NCBI GenBank assembly: GCA_037127255.1
Contig: JBANSL010000020.1
Location: forward strand, 64,243,598 to 64,307,597
Length of the DNA: 64,000 bases
Reading direction: 5' to 3'
Origin: Persicaria tinctoria
Lineage: Eukaryota > Streptophyta > Magnoliopsida > Caryophyllales > Polygonaceae
In this document: positions 11,118-23,269 of the stretch, piece by piece
Layout of the letters: every line of letters starts with the position of its first letter
Numbering within the stretch: the first letter of the stretch is position 1
Made by a program: the position numbers and the translations under genes
The notes under the pieces: generated by a model
Told to the model about the DNA's origin: nothing
The model's database searches: none
Seen by the model: the letters and a program-made list of their open reading frames with translations, nothing else

Positions 11118-12135
11118 CCAGGTAAAGAGGTAAGAGAAGAGGTAGCTTGGAGAAATCTTCCCCTGGGAATTTGGTGGGAGATCGGAAAACGCCTCGAGAG
11201 CCGGCTTGACATCTTACGCTTCCGCTCAGTGTGTACATTGTGGCGGTCAGCTCTCCCCCCTCCTACCCGCTTCCCGCTCAAGTTACCGTCACCACCCAGC
11301 TGTGATCCGCAGTATCAGGACATGCCCTTCGTTATCAGGGAAGTAAACTTATATTCAGTTTTAAAATCAGAAGATTTGCTTGTGACGTTTGAGGAGGTGG
11401 ATCAAGGGGGGAAGTTTCACGGCCTCTTCACGCCTCGTAGTAAGATGATAGTGTTTGATTACCCGATGATATCGTTCATGCCACCGTCAGGGAATGTCAT
11501 AACTAAATTGTTCTATGAGGCTAAGGCCTACGTCATTCGCATGTCTCTGCCATGTTCCGAATCAAATACGGAGTACCATAATGCATAAAGGACAAAGGCA
11601 CTTCCAAAACATGTTTGCAAAAAAGGTGGTTCTAATATCTTCAAATGCGGATTGTGTGAACCCTAGCTATGCCAAGGCGTCCGATCTTAGTGCAGTTGCT
11701 CTTTTGAGTTATGGGGAAATGAAGGGGAGATTGGCCTTGCTGAGGCTGGCAGGATCCCCCGAGAATTGGGTCTGGGAAACCAACTTCTGCAGTCGAGTGT
11801 TTCAAGACATTGCCACTTACAAAGGGAAACTATGCACACTGGACCCTGCGGGAACAGTCTACCTCATGGATTACGACTCCTTACAGATGATCCAAATTTT
11901 GGGTTCTTGCCCGATTGCTCATGAGCGGAAACAGAGGAATTTGGTCGAGGCTTGTGGAGACTTGTATTTGCTTGACTCGGCAAGGACTCAAACCAGTGGT
12001 CCTGCAGAAGGTTACAAGCTAAATTTGCGACTCAAGAAGTGGGTTAAAGTTGAAGATCTAACCAAGCCTGCTAGAACTCCTTCCTTTTCTTGGATGATCA
12101 TATGCGGTGCTTGTGTTTTTATAGGTTCGCACTAG
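11118..12135 (+). pseudogene. F-box protein with DUF295 (KIB-type) region, broken
   Basis: An F-box is readable at 11148-11245 (WRNLPLGIWWEIGKRLES then LDILRFRSVCTLWRSAL), followed by DUF295-like sequence (FHGLFTPRSKMIVFDYP; AKAYVIRMSLP). A frameshift lies near 11575-11600, after which the reading continues in another frame (KKVVLISS, YKGKLCTLDPAGTVYLMD, LRLKKWVKVEDLTKPA) to a stop at 12135. No ATG lies between the upstream in-frame stop at 11115 and the F-box, and the C-terminal motif usual in this family is missing. F-box proteins recruit targets to SCF ubiquitin ligases, and this family is often lineage-expanded in plants. The lack of a start, the frameshift and the shortened end make this a pseudogene, although an unrecognised upstream exon could supply a start. 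Confidence 0.75.
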
Positions 12136-12229
12136 GCTGTTTTCGCTACTCTCTTTAATTTATATCTGCTTGAAGGTGAAGTGAGCAGCAGTTTGCACTG
12201 AAACTGCTGATTAATGTTTCCAAATCTGT

Positions 12230-12450
12230 CGTGTTGGTGTTCATCCTTATTACGAGATGATATATAACTATTATGGAATTTATTTTTCGACGACGTTGTG
12301 TGACATGATTCTGTGTGGAGAGGTAAAGACAAGTATGGAATGGTATTAGGATAAGTAATTTGATATTTTGATGCAGTGCGTTTGTCATTTGATCAAAGTG
12401 CACAAACACTGGGAAATCATTTGAATAATTCCATTTGTTTCAAGTGACAC
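12230..12450. repeat. Shared non-coding block, copy 3 (partial)
   Basis: Segments GTGTGACATGATTCTGTGTG, TGGTATTAGGATAAGTA, TTTGATATTTTGATGCAGTG and CATTTGTTTCAAG match the 3' part of copies 1 and 2 (3680-3830, 7840-7975). Here the block directly follows the F-box pseudogene, so it may be the ancestral 3' flank of this gene family. Just downstream (12500-12570) a 36-bp segment containing GAGCTTCAAAAACACATA is tandemly duplicated. Confidence 0.7.
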
Positions 12451-12746
12451 TTGTCATCTATTGATTGCTTCATCATACAACGTGTTGATCCAATTGCCTG
12501 CAGATTTATATAGAGCTTCAAAAACACATAGCCTGCAGATTTGATAGAGCTTCAAAAACACATAACCTGCAGGGAGAATGACATCGACTTTGTTGGAACT
12601 TCCGTTCCAACATAAGGTGCAAAGTGGATCTAATCTTGTAGGAAACTAGGAATATAACCCGGTCGTATTTTTCAGTTCCTTTTTTTTTTGTGAGAAAACG
12701 AGAGCAAGCTCTCATGAATTAGAAAAAGCAAACAAACAAAACAAGG

Positions 12747-15700
12747 CTACGAACGAGTGAGGCGGGGAGTAGCCCTTCCCCTAGTGTCATCATCAAGAGC
12801 AAGTAAAATCCCCTCAGGCGGGGTAGAGAGCAAATGAAACCCAGAAGGGAAAGAGAGAGCGAGGTTAGCAAGGGAGTCCGCGACTGAGTTTGCTTCCCTA
12901 AAGACATGGCGGAGGTGGATGTCCCAATCCCGTCGGATTAAGCCTTGGCATAAACGAACCAGGCTGAAGAGGGGGTGCCCCGAGTTGATACTTCCCTTGA
13001 TCAGAGTGACCGCTAGTAGTGAGTCGGTCTCAATAATCACCTTGTGAAACCCTTTGTCCGAGGCAGATCGGAGACCATCGTAAATCCCCCAGAGTTCCGC
13101 CATCGGGACGGAGCATAGGCCAACATTGCGCACAAACCCCTGTACCCAGTTGACATGCGATATATTCTATAGCGCATTTAGTAGTTTTTGTCATCATTTA
13201 CATGTCATTGTGAGAGATATTTGTATGAACTTGGTGATTCAGAACCTGTTGAAGAAGTTGAAGAAATCATAGGATCATGCAAGTTACAGAAGAGTTGAAG
13301 TGAAGAAGTTCGGAAGCAGCTGGAAGCTGGTGACCTTGGCGCGGCCGCGCTGCTACTGGCGCGCCCACGCTGCTAGGAGGACGTGCCCGCGTCGATGCAC
13401 CAGATGGAAGTAGCAAGACGAAACACTGGAGCGCCCGCGCTGCTACTGACGCGCCCGCGTCAGTCCCTGGAGACGGATTCCTATCCGAGTTTCCCCTATC
13501 TTATTAGTTTTAATATTATATTTTTTATATTTTTTACGGGATGTTAAACCCGATTTTATTAGTTTATATTATTGCCGAGAAGGCAGCAGTTGGGGGGAGA
13601 TTATTTTTTCCAGAGACGTAGTTTCCTTTTCTGAATCTCACAAACCCTATGGAGAACTAACTCTCCATTGTTGCACTAGGTTCTTTGAAGCCTTCGATTG
13701 ATTTGGTTGTGAGTATTCTACTCTTGTTCGCCCTTTGTTAATTGTTTCGATCTCCTGAGCTTATTGCTTGATTGCTTATTATTGGTTAATCTGGATTGAT
13801 CACCTAGGTTTATCGATACTAGTCATATTGCTAGGGTTTCCAATTCCAGGTTTGGGGTTGTAGATTCATTGTAGCAAACCCAATCGTCATACGCAGGTTG
13901 CTTGTGGTAGATTGTGAAGGAGATTCGATTACAGGCTATTTTAACGGGTTGTTAGAATCGCTTGTGTCTCATTATAATTCATGTTTGAATGCTATCGCTT
14001 TATTATTCGGTGAAGGTTTTCCCTTGTAATTTGGTGATAAGTGCTTTTAGGACTGGTAGGACTAAAAGCTATTACACGATCTGAATTGAGAACAATTACT
14101 GGACATTAGAACTTGAGACTCATAGAATGCGATGATGAACCATCTCAATTGTTGTGCGGATAATTACCTGGTGTGATACTTTTCCATCATATATTCGCAA
14201 CCTCTTATTGCAACTTGTTCTGTCATTATCGCCTACACACAAAACTCCCCCTTGAATTGGTTACTTTTGGGTAATAATACTTGCTCTTACAATTGATTCT
14301 GTTTCCCTGTGGGTTCGACCCTAACTTACCTACTATACTTGTTATAGTTTGCATCTTAGGAATTTACTTTGATTTGGCATAACGACTTTAGGCCTGTCAC
14401 CAGTGCCCTTCATCTTGGCGGAGAACACCTCCGGCAGTGGCCCAGCCTTCACAACTCACGGCGTCGTCGGTGTTTATTTTCAACCATCCGCAAGGGGGCT
14501 TTTCCCAGGAGACCAAAACAGTAGATATGCCAGCAGTGTTGAGTCTTGGCGCTGAGCTTCCCCACGCTTCCGCACACTCCTTGGTCCTATCCGTGATGAA
14601 AGCTCCCCTGTCGATCCAGCTGTCATTGTCGTTGAATACTCTATCGTTCCTCCATCTCCAGGTCCACCAAAGCGTGGAGGCGAACCAGCTGGACCAATCC
14701 ATTCCTTCTTCCTTCGTATCCCGGCTCATCAAGTTACTCCTAAGCCAGTCTGCAAAAGGGGCACAAAAAAGTTAGCATCACCCCTACAAACAACTCTCCA
14801 CATACCTTGAGTGCAACAGCAGTCTCGGAATAGATGCAAAAGTGACTCTAGCTGGTCCGGGCACATCGAGCAAACATCGCTAGTGGCAATGTGGCGCCGC
14901 ATCCTCTCAACATTGGTGAGCACAACCCCTTTGATTAGCATCCAAACAAAGCAACGGACTCTCTCGGGCACCTCCAGATTCCAAATCCTCTTGTAGACTT
15001 GCGCATCCATATTGCAAAAATCAGTAGTCCCGATGGCAATTTCATAGGCGTTGCTGATGGAGTATTGCCCGTCTCCGGACCCCTTCCACGTGAGGGTGTC
15101 CTGATCCGAGCCATCCTCCACCAAAGTAATCGCCGCTAATTTCATCAACTCCCTGGATCGAAGGAAAGGTGAGATAGCACTCCAATACCAGCCGGTGTCG
15201 TTGTTCCAGTAATCTTTCACAAGCTTGTCTTCCAATCCTTTAGGCGCAGCGCCTTGAACCATGTCGAGCAGCCTTCTTTCGCCAAGCCACTCGTCAGTCC
15301 AGAAGCGGATATTGGACCCGTCCCCTAACATCCATCGAGACCCAGGCCGAACAACCGTCTCCAGACCTTTCAAAAGGCTAGACCAGATCGCCGAGGGGTT
15401 AGATATGGTCACATCAGGGTTTCTGGTATATTTCGCCTGCAAGATAGAGCTCCACATATCAGTCTGATTGCTGGTTAAAAACCGCCAAGCCAACTTACCT
15501 AAGATCGCTAAATTTAAATCACTCATCGATCGCAACCCAAGGCCGCCGATTCTCTTGGGCTTGCACAGTTCATCCCAAGCCACCAGGTGAATACGTCTAT
15601 GGCCCTCATTGTCGCCCCACACGAAACTTTTGCACAGCCGATTGATCTTCTCACATACGGCTCTGGGTAAGGTCACCGTAGCCATCGAGTAGACTGGGAT

Positions 15701-18118
15701 GGAGCTCAAGACGGACCTGGTCAGGGTAACCCTTCCGGCGAAACTCAACCTCTTTCTCTTCCATCCGGCGAGTTTGCTCTCAACTTTGTCAATCACATGA
15801 GCAAAGGTGTCGGCCTTGACTCTACTATGGAGCACCGGCATTCCGAGGTAACTGCCTAAGTTCGTCGTCACCTCGTACCCACTCTCCCTCCGAATATCTT
15901 CAACAGTATTGCTGTCGACATTGGGCGAGACGAAGACCTTAGGTTTGCCAACGTTCACCCGTTGTCCAGAGGCAAGGCAGAACTTATTAAGAATGCAATT
16001 GATTAACCTCATTTGATCCACCGACGCCTCAGCAACCAACACAATATCATCCGCAAAGATGACGTGAGAAATGGTCGGTCCCTCTCTGGTGAATCTGAGC
16101 GGGTGCCACTCATCATTCTCGACAGCCCCTTGGACTAGATGGCACAACCTCTCGATACAAAGGATGAATAAGTAGGGTGAGATAGGATCTCCTTGACGTA
16201 TGCCTCTACTTGGGACGAAAGCCTCTGTGAGCTCTCCGTTGACGAGCACTCGCATTTGTATAGTTGTGACGCACTCCGAAATCCAGTTGACCCTAGCAAT
16301 CCGGAAAACCGGCCTCCTTAAGTGTGTCCATAATGAATCCCCAACGAAGCCTATCATAGGCTTTCTCAAGGTCAATTTTGAGCAGCATCCACCCTTTCTT
16401 GCCCTTCTTTTTTCTCATGGAGGGGACGATCTCCTGCATAATGACGATGTTGTCCGTGATGAGCCTCCCGGGAAGAAAGCTCCCTTGCATCGGCCCGATG
16501 AGGGAAGGCAAGAGGGGCCTAATTCGATTAACCATGACCTTTGTAATGATTTTTTAGAGTACGTTGCAAAGGCTAATCGGACGGTACTGAGAAATAGTCT
16601 CTGGTTTGGCAACCTTTGCAAGCAAGACAATGAGTGCATCGTTGATGCCCAGCTCCAGCGCTCCTGAGTTGAAGAAGTTGCGGACGAAAGTCTTAACCGA
16701 ATCACCAATTGTGGTCCAGCATTTCTGAAAGAATATCGGTTGATAGTCGTCAATGCCGAGAGCTTTGAAGGCCCCATATCCTTAATCGCAGAGTATATTT
16801 CGTCATCCAAAACTGGGCCCGAGACGCGTTCCCAGTCAGTCGTGGGGATAGGCGGGAAAGCACTATTCCCAAGCCTCGACTGCAAGCTCTCCTCCGACGG
16901 GATGGAGTAGAGGTCCTTAAAGAACCTGGTGACTAACTCCTCCACCTCCTTCCCATCTGTCACCTCCATCCCATCAGGCTTTTTAATGTACTCAATTCTG
17001 TTGCGCTTCCTACGGATCATAGTAGACAGGTGAAAGAACGAGGTGTTACGGTCTCCCGCCTTGAGCCACTATTCCCGCGATTTCTGGAACCACAACAACT
17101 CCTCCTGCTCCAGCGTGGCGTTGAGTTGAGTCTGGAGATCCGCCTCTTTACTGATAAGATCATTAGTGACCCCCCTCTCCATAGCCGTCTGAATAGCACT
17201 GAGCTCTGAAGAAAGCCGGTCTTTACGCTCGAGAATGTTCCCAAAGACCTCTTTGTTCCACTTAAGAAGGCAACCACACAAGTGATTGAGGGCGACGGGG
17301 GTGGCACAGGCCTTGTCCCAAGAGTTGTTCACCAAGTCCTTGAAGCTCGGGTGCGACAACCAGGCAGCCTGGAAGCGGAAGGGCCGACGTTTCCTGTTCA
17401 ACTGCACTTTGGGGTCGAGATTAAGGAGGAGAGGCATATGATCGGACCCATATTTCTGGAGATGACGGACCGAAGCTTCCGGCCAGTCCGTACGGGAGCC
17501 AACATTAGCGAGAACCCGATCGAGTCTCTTAGCAATATAGGTTTCAGTCGTCTTGCCCCTCGACCAAGTGAAAGTAGGCCCGGTAAAGCCAAGGTCGATC
17601 AAATCCGCCCTAAACACCCAATCCTAGAAAATGTCGGTATCCGAGGAGAGGAGCCCCGAGTCACCGTCCCTCTCCCAGCTGTGCAAAGTACTGTTAAAAT
17701 CGCCTCCGATGAAGAGAGGTTCGGCAACAATGTCAGTAACGCTCCTCATGTTCTCCCAGAACTCACGTCTCTCGTTGTCGGTAGGATGCGCATAGACCAC
17801 AAGAAGATGAAAGCTTTTATGGACGGCTCTGATCTTAGCAGGGATAAAACAGTCCTGATGGTTCACAATGGTGATCGCGGTGCTTTCCATGTTCCAAAAG
17901 AGCCACACACCACCCCTGAACCCGTCAGCTTCCACAATAAACTTATCGGTGAAGTCCAACCGATCACAAACCTCTTTGGCTCTGGTCCCAGAAATCTTGG
18001 GTTCGAAGATAGCGAGGACATCAACCTTGTTATGCTTTATTATGTATCGGATGGATCTGCGGAAACCGGCCCTGCCAGCACCACAACAGTTCCAAAGTAA
18101 GCAATTCATAATTAACAT
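12747..18118 (-). pseudogene. LINE ORF2: endonuclease, reverse transcriptase, RNase H (broken)
   Basis: Reading 18118 downward: an AP-type endonuclease (LLWNCCGAG; GGDFNSTL; later SDHMPLL), reverse transcriptase (GIRQGDPISPYLF; FADDIVLVAEA with the catalytic Asp pair), a zf-RVT-type zinc-binding region (VCSMCPDQLESLLHLFRDC, near 14860) and RNase H (LKINTDDA, then after the LTR insertion AELWGIYDGL and ETDSLLAV). At least three in-frame stops (17621-17623, 17066-17068, near 16553) and at least two frameshifts (near 16770 and 16310) break it. The RNase H domain is physically split by the solo LTR at 13151-14399. It cannot make a functional protein. Confidence 0.88.
13151..14399. mobile_element. 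Solo LTR (1249 bp) inserted in the LINE
   Basis: The element starts TGACATGC and ends GCCTGTCA (inverted, TGACAGGC), and is flanked by a perfect 5-bp duplication CCAGT (13146-13150 and 14400-14404). No internal retroelement sequence is present, so it is the product of LTR-LTR recombination or a very short element. The end region CCCTGTGGGTTCGACCCTAA (about 14307-14326) resembles plant gypsy-type LTRs. A GC-rich tract of GCGCCCGCGCTGCTACTG-like repeats lies at 13335-13460. The insertion interrupts the LINE RNase H domain and is therefore younger than the LINE. Confidence 0.9.
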
Positions 18119-18389
18119 AGATTATAAGAAAACCTAACAGGAGAGCTAAACCCCCTTTGAGTCCGAGGCCTCATCACAATCCATGGGCTCGTCTATCTGA
18201 GTAGCATTCCTTATAAGGTTATCGCCGGTTTCGTTCCCCGTCGGTGGGTGGATTGCCGACGGCTCTGTCGATAGCACACCGCTCATCTGGTCGCCTTACG
18301 CTTCCGATCTCTCCTCCAAAACCTGCAAAGGAATATCCACGACAATTGTGTTATATAGGTTATATACCACAGATTTTTCAGTTCCTTTT

Positions 18390-19236
18390 ATGTAGGAATT
18401 TTCTAGGTTATATACGCCATATTTTTTCTTCAAATATCCGGGCTATAAAGGCAGACCCACTTTTCACCCTAATCAATTTGAAGTCTGGAGCTATATGTTG
18501 TTAGATTCGGGGTATATGGCTAAAAACGCCCAAGGTAAAATCCCTTTTTTGTACTAGGGGCTGTACCAACTTTGATATTACTCATGAAGGAGGTGAGACC
18601 AACTGTTTTGAGGGGTTGAGAAATGTTTCGAAGCTTTGATATCACACACAAAACTCAAGAACGAAGAAAGAAGAGCCAAGAGCGAAATGGATTGCAACTC
18701 TAAACGAATTTTCATTCATGGGCAAGAGCGGGTATTTATACAAGTGAAATCAGTGGCGAATCTATGCGGGACTCGGGGTGGATGAAGCCTCCCTCCTAAA
18801 AAAAATGAATATAATTTTTTTTTTATATTGGATATTTTTCGGGAATATAATTTAGTAAAGGGAGTAGGAGTACAAAAAGAAGTGTTTTCTCAAGCGGTAG
18901 GGAATGGAGTGTAAAATTCGGGATGCGACAAAATCGGGGTTCGATTTTCAAGGCCTCCTTTTTTTTACCCCCTTTTCTATCTATATTTTTATAAGTCAAG
19001 ATTGAAAAGCCCAAAGTACTTTTAAGTTTTAACAATAGGCCAATAGCCACTTCCTTTCAAGTCGATAGACTCACAAACATTGAGAGAGAGGATTGCCTGA
19101 GTCAAGTCCCTGACCCACGCAACGAGGTAGCTAGCGATCCGCCGCTGCACAGGCCGAAGTTCTTGTTTGAAAGTTTCTCTTAAGTTCACAAGTTTAGTAC
19201 ATTGCCAAGATACATCAACTTTTTTTTTGTATTATA
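18390..19236. other. Gene-free spacer
   Basis: No coding region can be supported. The stretch contains AGGTTATATACGCC near 18403, similar to sequence just inside the LINE end, and otherwise unstructured A/T-rich sequence. Confidence 0.5.
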
Positions 19237-19552
19237 CTCCCTCCATTCGGATATATTTGTCGTTCAAAGAGTCTGGCACATAAATTAAGGACTTAAGATT
19301 ACTGTCAGAAACTTGTACAATTAACACCTTCTCAATATTAATTGAACCACTTTATAGCCTCTCTCTCACTCCCCTTCTATCAATTAGTGGTCATCTCTAT
19401 CTTCTTTTTGTCAATTACGAAGTCTAAATTGATTAGATAGTACAAATACTTAATTTGCCCCACTCTCCATTTCCTTTGAAAACTTAAAACGTCAATTAAT
19501 TAAGCAAGGCAAAAAAAATCTCAAAACGTCATTTAATATAAAACGGAGGGAG
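19237..19552. mobile_element. Stowaway-like MITE (316 bp)
   Basis: The ends are CTCCCTCCATTCGGATAT and, inverted, CTCCCTCCGTTTTATATT, bordered on both sides by TA (19235-19236 and 19553-19554). The CTCCCTCC terminus with TA duplication is the hallmark of plant Tc1/mariner-type Stowaway MITEs. No coding capacity. Confidence 0.85.
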
Positions 19553-19554
19553 TA

Positions 19555-20330
19555 GATTATTGTTATTGTTTAGGTATTTTTCCTTGACAATACTAACCCA
19601 AATGACAGATGGGTCTTTCAGAGTTTTTCAGAGAAGTTATATCTCTTGATTTTTTTTATCCTGACCAAATGTTAGATGGTTGCTATTTAAGTATTTTTCA
19701 ATATATTTTTTTCTTGAATTTTTCCTTGATTAAATTATAGTAAATTTTATTTCCAAATAATTTGATTTTTTTTGTTCCAATATAAAGGATCGGAAAAAAG
19801 AATTTGATGAAGGTTAGATGATAACCAAATTTGGGTAAGTTTACTACTGTTTTTGTATCAAAATAGCTGTTATTCGAGTTTTTGACACATTTTTTAATAA
19901 TTCAATTAAAACTCTATAAAATATCATTTTTTAATATAATTCCATAGATAATTGTATTAAGTATGAATTTATTTTAAAAAAATAAAAAATATTTGATATT
20001 TTATAGAGTTTTTATCGTCCTTAAAAAAAACTCGTCCAAAGTAAAAACAACAAGTTTTGCAAGATAGAGCCATAATATTGTTTGATCAATTATTTAATAA
20101 CTTTGATTGTTAGAAGATTGGGTAGGGGTTAGGATATGAATTATGAATTGTTGATTTTTATTTTTTTTGTAATTGATTTGGTTAGATTTGTTGAATTGAT
20201 TTTTGTTAGGGTTTATGCCTTTGAATCGGTGAAATGATTTTATTAGATTTGGAAGTTGAAATTGAAATATTTTATATTTGCATCGTCTTTAACTATAGGA
20301 AATACGATGGACAGTTAGGGGTTGTTTGGT
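19555..20330. other. AT-rich gene-free stretch
   Basis: Very A/T-rich with no supportable gene, RNA or intact element. Its end (GGGGTTGTTTGGTATGC, from 20318) appears to be the left edge of the old element described at 20318-23470. Confidence 0.45.
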
Positions 20331-20342
20331 ATGCATTATTAG

Positions 20343-21822
20343 TAGGGCTGTTATCTGAGCCGAACAGCTCGAGCTCGGCTCGGGATCGGCTCGTTCAAAT
20401 ACGTAAAACAAGCCGAGCTTGAACAGTATTTTAGGCTCGAACCGAGCTCGAGCCGAGCCCGAGCTGAGCTCGGAAGCTCGATGTCCGAATTTACCAAATT
20501 ACCCCTCCCTAGGGTTATGCATTGAAGTATGAGTAGTTCGGCCTAAGGCGCTTCACTTCAGCCGCTTCTCCTTCGCTCCTTGGTCCTTCCTTCCCCCAGA
20601 CGCGCTTCTCCCTCTTCCTTCAGTCGCTCGCTCCTTGGTCCTTCCTTCCCTCAGACGCTTCTCTCTCTTCCTTCAGTCGCTAGCGCCGGCGAACTGTTGC
20701 AGCGCACCAGGTTCCTCTTTCGTCAGTGTACCCATTCCTCTTTGCGGCGCGGGCGAACTTCCTCTACGCGGCCAGGTTCGTTCATGTTACTCCCTCCTTG
20801 TTCATCTGCTCAAACTTCCTCTACGCGGCCGACTGATGAGATTTCTTGATTAGCTTTTCCTATTTATAGTTTTCTGCCTTCTCGATCTCCTAAATATGAA
20901 TAGTTTCTTGATGGATTCTTTGGTTTTGATTGTTGTTTTCTCTTGCTAGATCTATGTAAGCACACGATTGATAGGTTCTCGGCGGGATTGGTCGATGAAA
21001 GCAATGTCTTTGAATATAGTGTCACAATTTCCGCCTGAAACTCTCTATTGAGTTCAATCTTGGATATCTTATTGTGGAGACCTAATTCTCGCCTTTTTTT
21101 TGGTGTGTTAATTTTGTCACTGTTTGGGTTTCTAGGGTTTAAACTTGCAGATCTTGGTTTGACTTGATTTAGGGCTTTCCTTTTTTCTTGTTGAAATTAT
21201 CGGTGGTTTATTGAACTATTGATGCTTTGTTTTCGTTAGTGAGCAAAGTTATTGATTTCAGAGATTTGGTAGACTTACTTCGTCGATTGATTTTGTCTTT
21301 GCAGGCTGGACTTCTAGCAAGAGGGACTAAGGTTTCAAGTTTTAAAGAATTTGAGTAATTGATTGACTGGAATTTTGATTCCGGGTCTATGAGATAGGAA
21401 GAAGTGCACTACTGAGTACTGACTCCTGAGTGTTATATTAATTTTGTATGTAGATGATTGGCTTGTTATAAACATTGCTCATCAAATCGATATGATATAG
21501 TATTTCTGTATTTGCAATAACAAGGAAAGGATGGAAGTTTGTCTAAATAAAAAATAAAAAAATGGAAGTTGCATTTAGGCACCGAGCCCGAACGAGCTCG
21601 AACGAGCCTAACTACCGAGCTCGAACGAGCTTAGGCTCGTTCGTTCAACTTGTTCGAGCCTAACCAAGCCGAGCTCGAGTTTCACTCTGGGCTCGCGAGC
21701 CGAGCTTGAGTGCCAAAAAAAGCTCGAATAAATTTTAGGCTCGAGCTCGGCTCGGCTTGTTTCCCGTTTGAGCCAAGCTGAACATGTCAAGCTCGGCTCG
21801 TTCGGCTCGAATATCACCCCTA
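20343..21822. mobile_element. Non-autonomous hAT element (1480 bp)
   Basis: Ends are TAGGGCTGTTATCTGAGCC and, inverted, TAGGGGTGATATTCGAGCC, flanked by the 8-bp duplication ATTATTAG at 20335-20342 and 21823-21830. Subterminal CGAGCTCG motifs crowd both ends (20360-20480 and 21580-21815). The interior (about 20520-21480) is gene-like in composition: a pyrimidine-rich leader, GC-rich sequence, T-rich intron-like tracts and TTTGCAG. No transposase is encoded, and the interior may be a captured host 5' region. Confidence 0.88.
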
Positions 21823-21830
21823 ATTATTAG

Positions 21831-22445
21831 TAGACATGAGCATGGGCGGGATTGGACGGGCTTGGGATGGGCCTACGAGAATAGTTGGGCCCATTTTAGC
21901 GGGCCGGGCTTGGGCTAGACCCGATTTTTTTGCCAACTCTCTTGCCCAAGCCCGCCTATTATAATTTCGTAAAATATTATTTTTATTTTATTATTTTTAG
22001 GTTTGATCTCAAACTACACAAATGTACTAACTGCTAAGTGTCTCAAAAAATTGAAATTTTATACAAAACAAATGTATACAAGTTACACAAATGTGAAATT
22101 ACACACTATAATCTTTATGTAGGTTCATTTCAATGAATTTTTTTTGAAAATAATATATTAGTACTATTGTATTTCTTAATTTATATGCGATGTAAATACT
22201 ATTAGTATTTATAAAGTAACAGATGTAAAAGTTTAGATATTATATAATCAGTACATATACTCCGTAGTATTTTAATACAAATATATAAAAATTAATATAA
22301 GTAATATATATAGGCGGGTCGGGCCTATGGGCCAACCAGGTTTGGCCTGTCGGCCCGCTTGTGCCAATTACCTTACCCAAGCCCGCATATTTTACAGGAT
22401 GGGTTGGGCGGGTCGGGCGAGTTAGCCCATGTCTGCTGAGGTCTA
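21831..22445. mobile_element. Second non-autonomous hAT element (615 bp) sharing the target site
   Basis: Ends TAGACATGAGC and, inverted, TAGACCTCAGC, with flanking ATTATTAG at 21823-21830 and 22446-22453. The left duplication is the same octamer that forms the right duplication of the hAT at 20343-21822. Its subterminal motifs are of a different class (GGGCGGG, GGCCCGC, GGGTCGGGC). The core is A/T-rich and non-coding. Confidence 0.82.
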
Positions 22446-22529
22446 ATTATTAGGAATCAAGAGGGAAATGGGAATGAGAATGTACAATTAATAGTTTTTA
22501 TTGTTTGTCAAATTAAAAGTGGGAATTAA

Positions 22530-23269
22530 GAGCAACCCCAAGAGAAGCTCCAAAATAGAGAAAAATGAAAAATTTAGAGAAAAAGATGGATTTCATGGTC
22601 CAGCTCCTCTATATAGTTTTGTAAAATAGAGAAATGAGGAGAGAGGGTAAAAATTTCTCTATATTTAGAGGAAGAGAAAAATCTCTAAAATTAAATGTTT
22701 TCACCAAGCCCCATGTCAACCATTTAAATCATAAATAAGATTTAAATGGGATTCAAAATATAAAGCTTAGTTGGACTTATAAATATTATATAATATATGA
22801 AATTAAAATGGGATTCAAAATATAAAGCTTTATTGGATTCATAATTTCCTTATATAATTTAATATATATCACAAATATTATATAGTATGAAATTAAAAAA
22901 AAAAAATTAAAGGTTGATATTTTATAAAGTTTTTATCATCCTTAAAAATCATACATGATTAGTAAATGAAAAATAATAAAATGAAGACATTGATACTTTC
23001 AACAAAATAAATTATAATAATAATAAATAAATCAAATTTATTTATTTTATGGGATAAATCTCGTAAAAGGTACGAAAACTATACTAGTTATCTAAAGTTT
23101 AAAAAATTCATCTATTATATTATGAAATTATGCATTTATTATAATATATAATAAATGCAAAAATCTGTATAATAGAGAAACTGTTGGAGTTGGAGGATAA
23201 TTTTTTTAGAGATTTTGATGTTTTGATCTCTATTTTAGGGAATTTTTACAAGAGCTGTTGAGCTTGCTC
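22530..23269. mobile_element. PIF/Harbinger (Tourist)-like element (740 bp)
   Basis: Ends GAGCAACCCCAAGAGAAGCTC and, inverted, GAGCAAGCTCAACAGCTC, both followed inside by CTCTATTTTAGGG/CCAAAATAGAG-type sequence. Flanking TAA occurs on both sides (22527-22529, 23270-23272), the target preference of this superfamily. It has no coding capacity. Confidence 0.7.

Larger units (their letters stand above)
12684..18372 (-). mobile_element. LINE (non-LTR retrotransposon) with 17-bp target duplication
   Basis: The target duplication ATTTTTCAGTTCCTTTT is present at 12667-12683 and, identically, at 18373-18389. On the minus strand the element ends with a poly-A tail (poly-T on plus, to 12689) and a 3'UTR at about 12690-12746. 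It encodes the end of an ORF1-like reading (minus strand, about 18300-18147, ending DCDEASDSKGV), then ORF2 from 18118. It is therefore 5'-truncated within ORF1. Without the inserted solo LTR (13151-14399 plus 5 bp) it would be about 4.4 kb. The precise target duplication argues for a single insertion later broken by mutation and a second insertion. Confidence 0.9.

Noticed and set aside
17282..18100. A 272-codon plus-strand open reading
   Set aside because: It is antisense to the LINE endonuclease region, whose minus-strand reading has clear catalytic motifs. The plus reading has no recognisable domain.
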